Source: Epiperipatus broadwayi
Taxonomy: Eukaryota > Onychophora > Udeonychophora > Euonychophora > Peripatidae
Assembly (NCBI GenBank): GCA_028023455.1
Contig: JAQFVV010006221.1
Coordinates: forward strand, 4,107,166-4,171,165
DNA length: 64,000 nt
Reading direction: 5' to 3'
Shown here: piece after piece, positions 46,553 through 59,859 of the stretch
Numbering within the stretch: the first letter of the stretch is position 1
Layout of the letters: each line of letters opens with the position of its first letter
Made by a program: the position numbers and the translations under genes
The notes under the pieces: generated by a model
Databases searched by the model: none
Seen by the model: the letters and a program-made list of their open reading frames with translations, nothing else
Told to the model about the DNA's origin: nothing

Positions 46553-48400
46553 AAGTCTAAACCCACCCACTAGCTCAAAACTCCCAGCATGGACCAATTT
46601 GGCACCAACCAAGGTTGTTACATGATTGTTTCTAAAATGACTCTCCCCGAGAAGACGATTGTCCGCCAATTAAAATCAGCAAGGTTTTCTACTTGGTTTA
46701 TCACGGCATTAAGACCGCTATTGGTTACCTAAGACCTATGAGGTTGTTCGCTATCACCAACACAAGGCTTCACAAGTTCATCCTCCGCTTTTTATTGTAT
46801 ATAACATAATTTATTAATGGTTACTTTGTGGGATTATCAGTACCTCGCCTCTGGCTTTTAAATCATCTTTAACTAAAGGTGAAATAAGAAAAACATCGGA
46901 TCTACGGCACGATCCAAGTGTGACATAATTATTGGGAAATAACTACATGAAAATTAAAAATTAACTAAATTCAATTTTCAAAGAGTAAGTTATCAAAGAA
47001 AAACAAAATAATCTAATGGTTGATTGTGTGTGAAAAGATTTGTGATATGTTTTAGCTTTGGATTAAGATATTGAACAAGTTTATTAAATATGAAAAGAAA
47101 CATTATTACTTTGACGACAAAATATTATATTATTTGAAAGAAAATATATATTATTTATATATCATAATCATTATTCACTTACAGAGAACCATAAGTATTC
47201 ATGAATACAATTTGAATAATCTAGAAAGTTCCTCATTTGATAAATATATAATCTTTCCTTAGCTTCACTTAAGTTCAGAGTTCGTGGTTTACAGTTCAGT
47301 AACAAAGATAAACTATCATGACGAGAAACAGATTTTATTTGAGTAAATTTATGTTGGTTAATTGTATTAGATTGCCTTACGAGCTTATTAATTGAGTGAG
47401 TGAACAGAATAAAAAAACATATTTATCAGATTTGTCTTGTTGCAACTAAGGTTGATTGTCTGACGTAGTTTGTTTCACGGAACATTTCTTTTATTAGGGA
47501 GCATTCACTTAACACGACGATGTTATCAGAATTTCATATTTCGGAGATATTTCAGATGGAGCGCCGATCAGTCACTGAAGGGTTTATTACTTTCATGACA
47601 GCGACGCTCTTGGTATTAATTTCATGATGATCATTTTAAATATTGAGATAAATCAAGCTAATTCAGAACAATTTTCAATTTTAACAAAAGCATAAGCATC
47701 GAATAAATGAGCAGGTGGTAATTCAGTTGCATTGAGAATTGGAAATAAAAAAACAATAATGAAATGTATTAATTAAATGAATCGACTCGAACTGAATCCA
47801 AACAATTCTTTCCAAAATAAATTCCTAAATTAACCATTGACTAGGTTTTGACTAGTATTTATAAAGGTTGATTCATATCTTGGGATCCAATCTACCCCCA
47901 TAGTTCCCTGTTCTTGGAGTTGTCGCTCAGGTCCACATGTTGAGTGTACCTTGTTCACTACTTTTGGTGGAAGCACCAGTAATATTTATTTTGGGACAAT
48001 CTCATTTTGCAATCTTACTCAACCAACCTTATTCCTTCTCACACCCGAAGGCACGTAGGTGCGTGTGGTTGTATTAGAACAATACAAGTTATTTTATATT
48101 TAGAAGTCGAAAGATTTATCTTTTCCTCAAATCTTTTCTATGTTTTTTATTCTAGTTAAAATTATATTTCTAAATAAACATTTTTTAATCCCCGTGGTGA
48201 TTTTGATTGATAAATTATTTTTATTATTTTAGGAGTGCTGTGACATTATATTTTATTATTTAGAGTATAAATTATTTTTTGTTATTATTTTTATTATCTA
48301 AAGGCTTTAATCATTTAATTAGACGTTTACCGTCTGCATTTTATCAATGAGTTTTATAAAAATGTATTTATGAGAGAAAGAAAAACTATTACTAATTACT
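46553..48400 (+). repeat. Long direct repeat R2, LTR-like
   Basis: Second copy of R1, with TATA box TATTTATAAA (47856-47865) and AATAAA (48173-48178). The similarity ends sharply at ACTATTACTAATTACT in both copies. The DNA beyond (CACAACCCAATATAG) is unrelated to the DNA after R1, as expected at an element border. Confidence 0.65.
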
Positions 48401-49486
48401 CACAACCCAATATAGTACCAATCAGCTTTCAAGGAAATTGCAGAAATTATTTTGGATATAACTGATGAAAGAGATAAATTAAGCTGCATTCCAAGGCAAT
48501 ATTCCAATGTTACTATTAAATAGCATAGATTATGATCATATATTAGTCTATTGTGGCAAATAGTTATCTTCTATTTATAAGTCATTTCCCCATTGTTTAG
48601 ATGTAATGTTGATCATACTATATTTGTGTGATTAGTGATATGGTCTTAATTTTTTTAAACTTTTTTCCCAAGCTGTTTATGTCCTTATTACAGGAATTTA
48701 TGTTCCTGAAAAGTACTTTTCAAGGAGGTCAGTATAATATCAACATAAATAAACTTCCCATATTCTGTTTCTGAAAAATCATTCATTGATCAATATATTA
48801 TAAAGAAAATGAGCTTTCTGGAAGTTTATTATGCAAGATTTTGTATTTGATATGATTATCATTTAAAAATATTCAAAGTTTTTGTTGGAGAACTTAATAG
48901 TTTGCTGCGATTAATAATTTTAGAGACTTCATGAAGATCATTTTTTAAAAAGATTGTAATCTAAAATATCAATAAAGATAGCACCAATTTTTAATTTGTT
49001 TTGCAAGTCCTTCTTCATATAAGTAATTAAAGATAGAACTTATTCACAGGAACTTTTCCTCACCTAAAACCAGTCTGGTCTAAAGAAATGATTCCTAATT
49101 AAACAAAATTTTAGCAATAGATAGATGATAGTTTGCAGGTCCTAATTATATATCCAAAGTCAATAGTTTCTTTTGGATATCAATCTTGATGTTATATTGA
49201 ATTATTATTTACTTAGTCCTAAATTATAAATATTTTATATTATTAAGAGAGAGAGATTGGTAAATTATTTATGAATTTTATCTGTAGGGAAAATGTGATT
49301 TATTAGATTTAAAGTATATGGATGAATTAGCAATAATAATGATCTTATAATTTCAAATAATATATTTCATTGTTTGAATGTGATATTTAGCATCTAAATC
49401 TTGATTAGTGCAATTATACATTTTGCAAATATAGTTTAGATATTTAGATGAGCAAAAAGTTTAGACTTTGAGGCTAATTATTCCAA

Positions 49487-50605
49487 AGTATAAAATATAA
49501 AATGCGCTAAAACGCATGAACACACAAAGCTGAAGACAAAGAAATATTAATACAGATTGATATAAACTAAATATCTGTACCTAAATATGTGGTTAAGCAC
49601 TTTCGAGGGCCAGGATCCTCATATTCATAGCCATCTTGTAAATAAATAACTTGATTAAGAGCAATGCAAATGAGATAGTTACTTATTCCATTTCCTTCCT
49701 GGAGATCTTATAACATGAGACTTTTCTGTTTATCGAGTTGTTATCTTTAGCAATAAAGTAGGCTTCTTTTATCTTTCTCTTGAGATCATGCCACTCTCTG
49801 CAAATAACCACTGGGTTCTTAGGTTGGCAATCGTGACCAGCTGAGCTGCGGTGCTGTGTGAAAACTGAACTACAAGAAGCCTAATGGACAGAGAGGCCCT
49901 GGTCTCACCATAATATGATGCCATACAATGTCTTTCAAGTCAGGCAATATTTTAAACTACCTGAAGTATCAGTGAAGTTGGTAAGAACTCTTTGGTATTA
50001 TTGATTAGTTTGTTGGAGTTTGGGGGTGGAGGTGAAAGCATAAATAATACTTATTCAATAATATGTTATGAAATTTTTCATGCACATTAGGCAGATAAGG
50101 GAGTAGAAGCCTTTGTCCATGTTATTGGTATGGTTATTTATTTTAGAGCAAAATTGCCTTATTTTCTTGTGATTAAATTAGGATTAAAACCATCCTTTAT
50201 TAGGTCATTCCTATATAACCCTAGGTTAGCTTTTTTGTCTGCCTCGAACTTACAAAGATGCATATTTCTATAGAAAATGGAAGTTAAGCCAGAGTTTGTG
50301 GTTAGTTGGGGAATTGGAGAGAGGATGAGAGTGGCCTCTGATCTCAAGAGGTTTGACAATCATCCTATAATTAAGATGTGTGTGCTCTTGCTGAATGTGT
50401 ATATCCAGGTATTTGACTTGTTTGTGGCTGTTTTCATGTTCTTTGTTGAAAATAAGGACTATACTATTTTAAAGTTCAGTTTTAATTTGTAGAATGACTG
50501 CAGTGGCGGTAGTCATGAAAAGGTCTGACTTGTATTAGTATTTCTTTGTCTTCAGCTTTGTGTGTTCATGCATTTTAATGCATTTTATATTTTATACAGA
50601 TATTT
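49487..50605 (-). mobile_element. Second Penelope-like element remnant with inverted ends
   Basis: The ends 49487-49590 and 50525-50605 are inverted copies: ATGAACACACAAAGCTGAAG against CTTCAGCTTTGTGTGTTCAT. On the minus strand between them lie worn peptides of a PLE C-terminal region, including CKFEADKKANLGLYRNDLI (50359-50159), YYGETRASLSIRL near 49900 (a GIY-YIG second motif) and REWHDLKRKIKEAYFIAKDN near 49750. Stops and frameshifts are frequent. A CUGAAGA...GAAA string in the ends lacks room for stem II. Confidence 0.6.
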
Positions 50606-51324
50606 AGAAAAATATTAAAGAAAAACTCAGGTAAATAATATGCCATTGATAATGACAATTCATCTTATATTGCAATCAATTGTTAACTTATGGATATTAT
50701 TGAAGATATCTATAAATAAATTGTTTGAAGTTACAATATGAGAAAAAGCAAATTTATTTGATTATTGGCTAAAACCGATTGTTTGGGAACTGTAAAATTG
50801 ATGTTTTCAAAGAGCTGATAAATAACACAATGTTTTATCCATGTAATGCATGATTTACTACTATTAATCATGATATAATAATTACTAATTTTGTAATCTG
50901 TATCTTTGATTAATATTTAGAGATACATCATTGTACAAGTAAATATGAACAGTTATTCTTTGTTAGAATAGGTTATTTGCATATTAAACTAGGATATTTT
51001 TATAAAATATTTATAGTAATTTATAAATATGTCAGTTAAAGACTAATAATAATTTATAGATAAAATGATTCATTGCAGGAAGAATGACTTCATTATAGAA
51101 ACTAAAAAGTTGATTAGTTTACTATAATAGCTAATCATTTCAAAATGATAATGTTTAATTAGTATAACAATGTTTCTGGTTATATGGACACTGGATAAAA
51201 ACTTCTAAATAAAACCCATTCTACAACACATTATCACTTCTGTTTATATAATCTAAAATATTTGTTATTTATATAGTAATATTATATACATATATTTTAA
51301 TTGCACTTTATTCTTTGTTTGTAT

Positions 51325-51540
51325 ATATATAATAAAGAATGAAAATGAGAGAATATCCATGTAAATAGAAAATAACCTTTAACCTTTAATGTTATCAAGA
51401 AATTATCAATTACTACTAAATGATAAAAAGTAGTCTTCTGGGTTTAAATCATATGAGAATTTGGGTTTGAAATAAAACATCAAAGGTTAAAGGTTATTTT
51501 CTAATTGTTATTATCTCTCATTTCCATTCTTTATTATAAT
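51325..51540. repeat. Foldback form of dispersed repeat H
   Basis: AATAAAGAATGAAAATGAGA with AATAACCTTTAACCTTT is mirrored by AAAGGTTAAAGGTTATT and TCTCATTTCCATTCTTTATT. The left arm equals repeat H seen singly at 20380 and 20705. So this family too exists in single and palindromic form. No hammerhead core found. Confidence 0.7.
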
Positions 51541-54500
51541 AACAGTCCATGTAAAATATTTAATTCTATATATATGTTTTTATAGTTGTATGTAAAAGGA
51601 TATTGTCACAAAATGAAAGAGTAAGTAATATAAAAACAAGATTATTTTTAAAATAATTATATATTTTAAAATTTGTATTGAATTAATATATTTTCATGAA
51701 ATTGACAAGCAATAATAATAATGATGATGATGATAATGACTGTAATACTTTAAAGCAACCTGTTATTGAGACTTCACTATTTCTAGATTGAAGCTCAATT
51801 CACTGTTTCTCCATCATACGTATTGCTGAGTCATGAGATAATAGTTATAATTTATAAATACATTCTAATTTTTTAAGCATAATTATTTTTATAAATACCA
51901 AGTTTTCTTAGCTAAACAATTTATATTTGCAACACATTGTGTGTATATATTATGACCTCAAAAGAAAGAATAACAAAGATGATGATCTATGAAAAAAGGA
52001 TCAAAAACGTTTCTTCCAGATGAAACAAATTAATGCTCGGGGTTCTCCTATATGATATATACCAATAATAAGATGAGTCATAGGAATAAGAATTAAACAT
52101 TATAAATATGCTAATTCACAGTTAATAAATTTTAAGAGGAAAACCCTAGACTCATTCTGTCAAAATATAAATGCTTTTAATATTGTAAGCACATACCAAA
52201 GAATAGTTAGGTTTTAATATAGTCTTTTTTATAATATATTTTTATATACCCCTCCAGTATAATTACACATCTTACCACCACTATTCTCATCATTTCATTG
52301 CAATGATATGCTTCTCAATTCAAAACTTTTGATAAAGAATAATAATGTATCCTAAGTTTTATTTGTGCTACTTTACGTTTCAAAATAATTTCTTTTGCTA
52401 AAACAATTTCTTTTTGTCATTAATTACACTAATCTTAGGATTTTTCATTAGATATTTCTAATATTAAAATTTTAACTCTTTTATTTATTTATGAATTATT
52501 AAACAATGAATGATATCCTAGTGAAAATATGAGATGTACTCTTACACCTAAAATAATGTCTGTCTAATTTACAATAATAATAACAAATTTTAAAAATATA
52601 TATTTAACTCAAAGTAAAATATATAGAAACTCTTAATTTAGAATAAAATAATAAATCCTAGGATAGCAGTGAAATACCAAGAATGGATAAAGAATTTTAT
52701 AGCCACTTAGGATAAAGCTATTAACAATTCATACCAACTTTTCCTTATAAAGTTAAGATAAACAATTTAAGAATTAAATGTATGATGGACAATGAATAAG
52801 AAGATATTAATTTTATTACAAAAGTAGTTTTTTTTTAATAATTGCAATTGAATTATAGTGAGCATTTATGGTAAAAAATGAATATTTTATTCTTTAGATG
52901 CATTCTTCATATCTATTGATCATGATAGCAAAGCGATTATCTTTACCTTATGTGCATGTATTCTAAACAACTAGAGTCAAATATAATTATATCATTCATT
53001 ATATAATGTTAATATTTTTGAAAAAGTCATATGTGATTGAGATGATATTAAAATCGAACACAAAAATTTAACAATGAAATATAACATTTATTTACGCTAT
53101 AAGAACAATTCAACAAGAATATTTTTGGAAATGTACAGACTTAAAATTAGCTGTTTAAATACAGTGCTATATAATTCTTACTGCATTGAAGAAATACAAT
53201 TTCACAAGTTTGCAATTTATGTTAATAAACAAATTTATGAATTAAATTGTAATTAATTATTTTAACATGTCTGACTGATGTAAGCATTCTAACATAGTAT
53301 TCCTACAATAAGCTATGGATTTTCCTGACTGATAAAAGCTTTTATTAACTTAAGCATTATTACAGGAAGTTCAAAAGTTTTTACATACCATTCACACTAT
53401 AATATTGTCACAACAATAAATACATTTTAATACCAATCAAGTCTTACTAATCCAGTGATGACTCAATGCTTAAGATGATGCATAATGGTCATTTAGACTT
53501 ATAATTACAATTTAAAAAATATAAATAAAAGAACTATTGGTTTTATATTTTGTGATGCTGGTGAGACACAGCTAAATAGATCTACACCCCCCAAACCATC
53601 TCTAATCTACACTAAAAGGTTAAAAGTGCAACTGGAAAAACTAATAGTCTTCACAAACAATAATATCAATTGCCAAAATAATAAAGAATTCATTCATATA
53701 CCACACATGGCTACATACAAGATATGATAATTCTGAGAAAAAAATAAAGCAATGAATCAGGCATGAACTCAAACAAGCATCTAATTTGAGGGCAAATAAA
53801 TATGCTAGGATCTTTGCCTCTGAACATATATGAAAAATTTAAATGAACCACCATAAATATTGGAAACTATAGGAGCTGTCTCAAACAAAACATTTATGCA
53901 AAATATGAAACTTGAGAACTATATACTACTCACAGAAAAATATCACTATGAGAGATAGACAATGCTACAATCTCTTTATAAAATACATGTGCTAATAAAA
54001 TATTAAGAGAGAGAAACAGCTATCATCTTTTGGAAAATATAATACCAAGATAAGCATAAACAAAACAAAGAGAGAGATAATGTGACTATCTCCTAACAAA
54101 TATAATAATTATTAACTGATGTATAAAACTGATAACAAAGTTATATTTGCCAAACCTGTCAATAAAATATGGCTTAAAATAAACAGTAAAATAAGAATAT
54201 ACAACATTCTCATTGGTTTTGCATAAACATCTTCATTCAGATAGATAAATTACTCATAACAGGAGACAAAGCAATATTTTTAAAATGATATAATATTAAT
54301 AAAATAGTAAATACTCTGTGAACTTCTGGATATCACAATTGATAACTAATACATAAAATATATCAGAGAAAAATGCATAATATAACTGAATAAAAAATAC
54401 AAAAAGCATAAAATTATTATTTAGATTTATACCCAGTGTACCAAAATTTAAATTATAAAGTTCTTCATCCTGTAGTTTTCACCACTTATCAGAATATAGT

Positions 54501-55486
54501 TCTGCAACATATAAAATTTTCTCCATTTGTTGATAATATAACAAATTAAAATATCAGGTGCACAGCTTTCAGAAGTATTTGTATATAAGACATTCCCTTA
54601 AAACATAATCCTACAAACGTATTAATGGTTATTCAGTTTCATGAATTATTTTATTAAACAAGCAAGGCATTGACAATTTATTTTATAGCATTAAATTAAC
54701 TTCTTTCATTCCAGAAAAATATTCAAAACTGAGGTTTAGGAGCAAACATTCTTTGAAAATATGCAGATTTTGTTAGAAAGAGCAGAATTTAAATGTTCAT
54801 TGTAGCACTAATAATAATGATAAAGTATATATACAACAGAACAGGTTTCATTAAAAATTAAATGTATATAACTCAAATTATAATTCATTAAGATATTTTA
54901 TGTTTCTTTTATAACACAAAATATAGCTGTTTCCATTATTTTGTCCCAACATATTTAAATAATTATAATAATGGAATTTTAAGTAATAAGTCCAGGATAA
55001 AGGTATGATATTATTTTTTAAACATGAATATGAACATAATGCTTTTCTAATGAAAAAGTAAATTAATAAATATTTTACATATTTAATATATATTTTTTTT
55101 ATTGAGCTTGCATATGCATAACTTTTACTCAACAGCAATAATAACAAGTAATTAATTATGAAAAGTATTTAAAATGTCATTGTAAAATTAATACAAAAGT
55201 CCTTCCATGTGGGATTTAAATCATTCATTCATTAAAAGAAAAATGAATTTATCCTGGAGAAAACCATTGTTTAAATATAATAGAAATGATATATTTAAAA
55301 AACATTGCTGAAGTCAATATATTTAAAAGATTGAATAAATCGTGTACTTTTTCAACATTCTTTTAAATATTACAGTAAAGCATTCAAAAATAATAACGAA
55401 CTGCTATAAATATTATAAAACCTAATTCTTTTACAACCTTTGTCTTAAGATATAAGAATTACTAAATTTAGAATAGTTTATTGTAA

Positions 55487-55583
55487 GCATAGGGGATTTA
55501 AATTTAGATTTTCAAGCACCCTTCAACTATCTACACTAATTAAAAGGTGCTTGAAAGTCAGTTCAAATCCCCTATGTTTACAA
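55487..55583. repeat. Inverted repeat, 35-base arms
   Basis: AAGCATAGGGGATTTAAAT...TTTCAAGCACC is mirrored by GGTGCTTGAAA...TTCAAATCCCCTATGTTTAC, with a loop of about 25 bases. MITE-like. Confidence 0.7.
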
Positions 55584-56939
55584 TTAAGTTTCAGGTATAT
55601 GAAGAATGCCTGCCTGTATTCCAACTATTTCAAATAGTTTATTGTAAATATAAAATTGAAAATCATAAAAAGGTTTACATAAATGAAGCAAGCTATATAA
55701 AATTTCCATGGTGTATTAATATTGAATCAATACAATTCAGCACTTGTATAGAAATAATTGTTTAAATTTTCCATTCTGTTTTTTAAAACTGGTGACTTTT
55801 TGGAATTCCCAGTAGACTTTAACTTAAAGTTTTAGTACCTGAATTAGAGGTTATTAAGGATACATTTTTACTAAACAAAAATAAAATAGTTTAAAATAAT
55901 TAAGCTTATGAATAATTCTAAAATTAATTAGACAAGACAATAAGCAATTTTTTTCTTCTTCTCATATGTTCTTTATATGTGTGTCTGCAACTCTTGCAAT
56001 GTGGTTTTTTATACCCTCACTCAAGTGATTGATTTGATTGATTGAAAATAGACATTTTTAAATCACTCCCTCTTGACCTATGTTAAAATTTAAAAGTTAA
56101 TTTGGTATCTGGAGCATTAAATTAAAAATAGAAACTCATTAGTATTAAGTCTAGACTGTAATTAAAAATATAACAACTTTAAATAATTATAAAATTAAAA
56201 TGATTATAATGAAATAAAAAAAATTACTGTATTACTTTTTATAACAATTCCAAATTATATCAAATACGTTAAAAGTTCACCAGAATACCTTTATTATTTT
56301 AATTAAAATGATATTTAAAGATTATGAACAAGGAAGTGAGAGTTAAAATTAATAAATATAAATACAGTCACACACATTCATTACAGTTGATTCTAATTAA
56401 AACTAACAACTTTTTAATAGTAATAAACTAACTTTATTTTCTAAGTTAAATAGTTTAATTCTATTTATATTAATTTAATCTCTCTGATATTAGCATGAAA
56501 CATATATACTTTTGCTAATAAATAATTTAGACAGAAATGCTTTATATAAACAAGCAAATTAAATAATATTTAATATTAAAGATTTAGACTTAAATATCAC
56601 TACAGTTTAATTTAAACACTAAACTTTAAGACATTAGAGACTATATGAAAATAATTCTAGCTTTTAATAGCTTCTAGAAGTACTTTATTATTAAACAGGG
56701 AAACATATTCCTATTTAAACAATTGAAAATTAATTCCAACTTCCAATAAGTTTAAATCAACATATTATAACTATTAAAACGATTCTTAATAATAATTAAC
56801 ACTTATAAAAGTGCTTAGAATAAGTTACAAATTAAGTTGGCATTTAATTGTAAAGCCCTAGTAAAATTAACTGGTAATAAAATTAAATCATTAAAATTAT
56901 TTTTTACACTTAAATTTATTAAAAGCTGGGAGTTTAGCT

Positions 56940-57480
56940 TTAAGGTTACAAAATATATGCTGATTTTTTTGGAATGCAAGTGGTATTGTTCACTCAGAAT
57001 TTGTTTGTAATGATCATAACATTTTATCTACAAGTTTTGAAAACTTTACATGATGTGGTGAAATGAAAATGTCCTGAGTAGTGGCAAAGTGGGGAATGCT
57101 AGTTACACCACAACAATGGCCAGTGCACAAATTCTTGAGTGTGGTACAATTTTTAATTATAAACAATTTGACCCAGTTTATCTATTAGCTATATTCACCT
57201 GATCTCAGTTTGTGCAACTTTTGTTTGTTTCCCTGAATTAAAAAATGCTTAAAAAATTGTGGATTGAAAAGTGGGGGGAAATAGACTGATGGAGGCTTTA
57301 AAAGACATCAGTTCATAAGAGTTTCATGACTACTTCAAAGAATGGAAAACTTGTTTAGATCAGCTGACTGCATCAAATGGACAGTACTTTAAAAGGGATT
57401 CAATTTGTAATACCTAAAAATAAATACACAAAATTTTATTACAAATTTCTGGTTATTTTTGGGCAATCCCTCATATAACA
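56940..57480 (+). pseudogene. Mariner-family transposase remnant
   Basis: Frame-broken peptides match the C-terminal half of a mariner transposase. HHNNGQCTN is where the second catalytic Asp region lies (Asp changed to Asn). YSPDLSLCNFCLFP (57192 on) corresponds to the YSPDLAPCDFxLFP motif, and its conserved Asp is kept. EALKDIS...EFHDYFKEWKTCLDQLTASNGQYFKRDSI follows. The terminal TTATTTTTGGGCAATCCCTC resembles mariner right ends. Frameshifts make it inactive. The N-terminal half is not recognised. Confidence 0.75.
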
Positions 57481-58419
57481 CTACTTATCATATGGTGAGT
57501 GAGAAAGTTCATAGTTCTTAATGTATTACAGAATATTTTGTGTCATTAATTTGATATTTATATATATTAATTCAAATACTTTCAGAGATGAGAGGTAGTT
57601 CTTTGTGATTATTTGAAACTATTTTGTCTAATCTTGACAAATACTTCAAAGAAATGTTGATTTACTCAATTTTCCTGCTCCAGTTTATGAACCTGACTAA
57701 AAATGTTTCAATCATAGCACATATTGGCAATCAAACAACACATTTTTATATAAAAAATGGAATTGAAATATAGCTCGTTTTCATGTAATCACAATGCAAT
57801 ATTTCCAGAGCTTTCGTTGTCTTAAATTTAAGAACATGTTCCTTATTCAAATATTCATTTCTTGTCTTCCATTTTATTCTCGAAGATCAGTAGTTGATGA
57901 ATTTTAAGCAAATATTTGTTTCCTTCAATAACTCTTTGCAAATAGTATTGATCTTCTTTAGTTTAATCTTTTCTTATTCCAATTATCAGGTCTTTTAAAA
58001 AAACTCTGTAACTTTTCTTAATAATTCCTGATCACATGGGTCAATTAATTAGCAAAATATATGTTTTAACTGAAATTGGTATCATGTTTTTTTAATTTAA
58101 TAAGCCATCAAATGGCTGATGAACTAAATTTCTACTAACACCAAAAAGGTGTTTTTCTTTTCGAATAATAATTTTATACTTGATCTTCTCAAATAGATCT
58201 GGTATAGAATTTCATGATTTTGAAATTTTATATTTTTAACTATTAACGTAACATTTTCAATATTACAATGACAATTAATTAATTTAGATTGTTAAAAAAT
58301 GATTATATTGATTAGCAAAGTAAAATTATTTTAAAGAACTTGTTAAGTAAACAATATTAGCAATATTGTTTTCATATTATAGATTGATAAAATGAAATTA
58401 TACTTATTTTTATCATCAT

Positions 58420-58700
58420 CAACCATTATCAATCCATTGCAGAATGAAGGACCCTCTGTTTCAATCCAGCTTCTCTAATCTTTAGCTTCTCTCCTCCACA
58501 TCACCCCTGCACACTTTCTTATTTCATCCATCCATTTCACATGTGATTTCTTTCTCGGTCTTTTACAATTTCTTGGAATCCAGTTTAAGATTTCAATTGT
58601 CCATCTATTATCATCTCTTCTAGAAATATGTCCAACCCAACTGATTAAGATATTATTATTTCTTTCAGCAAATGAAATCACAGAACTATCATTGCTGATG
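58420..58700 (-). pseudogene. RTE-type LINE 3' end, best preserved tail
   Basis: Minus-strand open frame 58681-58475 encodes SWVGHISRRDDNRWTIEILN, WIPRNCKRPRKKSHVKWMDE and MWRREAKD. This matches the conserved C-terminal peptide of many RTE-like retrotransposons (W-x-GHIARRDDNRW...KRxRGRPxxRW). After a stop it continues ILQWIDNG, a typical final motif. A TGATGATGAT-type tail follows. It is a 5'-truncated copy, as usual for LINEs. Confidence 0.8.
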
Positions 58701-59177
58701 CGCCATCTTGAAAATATTTTTTAAAAATAAAATTTATTAAATATTTAAAAAGTTGATATTTCTAAATACAATTAACTTCTTTGAAAAACTATTCATTTCA
58801 TGTTGTGTATTGATTTAGACGGACTAATTATTATATTTAAGCTTTTATTAAATTTAGTAATATTAACAGTTACGTGAACCTTTTGTAACATTTGTTAGTT
58901 TAAATAATACAAGACAAGCCCAGAATAAAAACAACAGTGAACTCTTCTTAATATACAAGGTCCTGTACCCTGCACATTTATTTGCTGCTTGAGTAAATTA
59001 GTATTGTCATTTATACATATATTAACATTAGTACCAGTATCTTAGTCACCAACCATGTGAACTTGCATTACTTCTTTAATATATAGAGTATATGAGCACA
59101 GACTTTCACATGACCCACCACTCTCCACACTATCTCATAACACTTTTACACTTGAACACTTATATGTTGAAAAGATA

Positions 59178-59238
59178 AATAATTACCAATATACGTATTT
59201 CATGCTAAACCAGCAATCATCAGTTGCTCCAGATTACT
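59178..59238 (-). ncRNA. Hammerhead ribozyme (family D, left arm)
   Basis: On the minus strand: CUGAUGA, stem II UGCU/AGCA with loop GGUUU, GAAA, stem III AUACGUAU (a perfect palindrome), A at the cleavage site. Stem I GCAA/UUGG loses one pair relative to the right arm. All core bases are present. Confidence 0.75.
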
Positions 59239-59673
59239 GTCGCCACACATATATGCTATAAATGCTCAGATATATATTAAGATAGCCAATCCTCATATTT
59301 TAATGGACAGGATTCAATCTACTCCACACTCCAACTCTTCAACCATCCATCCAATTGAAAATATGATGATGGAATGCTCAAAGGCCACCCTGAGGCTGAG
59401 ATTTTTATCACACCCATGTTGACCTAAGATTAATCTGACCCCTCATGCACAGGACATAGGCCATTTAATACATATAATACAAGGGGTGGGCAGACATCTC
59501 AAATATGTAATAACTGAAACACATGCTTATTATATTCCTGTGTCTATATATATATAATTGGATGGACGGTTGAAGAATTGGAGTGTGGAGTAGATTGAAG
59601 CCTGTCCATTAAAGTATGAGGATTGGCTATCTTAATATCTATCTGAGCATTTATAGCATATATGTGTGGAGAT

Positions 59674-59734
59674 GGTAATCTGGACCAACTGATGATTGCT
59701 GGTTTAGCATGAAATACATATATTGGTGATTATT
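59674..59734 (+). ncRNA. Hammerhead ribozyme, type I (family D, right arm)
   Basis: CUGAUGA is at 59689-59695. Stem II is UGCU (59697-59700) with AGCA (59706-59709), flanked by a U.U at 10.1/11.1. GAAA is at 59711-59714. Stem III is AUACAUAU with the predicted cleavage after A59722. Stem I pairs ACCAA/UUGGU, then a bulge, then GGUAAUC/GAUUAUU. Stem III is one mismatch from the palindrome of the left arm. Confidence 0.75.
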
Positions 59735-59859
59735 TGTCTTTTCAACATATATGGAATGGAGAGTGGTGTGAAAGTCTGTGCTCATATACCCTATATATTA
59801 CATAGACACAGATATATAATAAGCCTGTGTTTCAGTTATTACTTCTTTAAATACATTTA

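Larger units (their letters stand above)
50606..56930. other. AT-rich intergenic sequence with small foldbacks
   Basis: Apart from the two inverted repeats listed (51325, 55487) I see no gene. The purine-rich stretch 53570-54500 has broken peptides that I cannot assign. Confidence 0.5.
59082..59850. mobile_element. Family D foldback HHR element
   Basis: Left arm 59082-59350, right arm 59557-59795, reverse complements of each other. Shared blocks: AGACTTTCACATGACCCACC, CATGCTAAACCAGCAATCAT and CAATCTACTCCACACTCCAA. The loop is about 200 bases. A second inverted pair extends beyond: AATAACTGAAACACATGCTT (loop side) against its complement at 59802-59850, so the structure is a nested rearrangement. 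Each arm carries a hammerhead, on opposite strands. Confidence 0.85.

Noticed and set aside
49525-49560. CUGAAGA followed by GAAA in the ends of the second PLE
   Set aside because: Only four bases lie between the two boxes, so no stem II; at best a deleted hammerhead.
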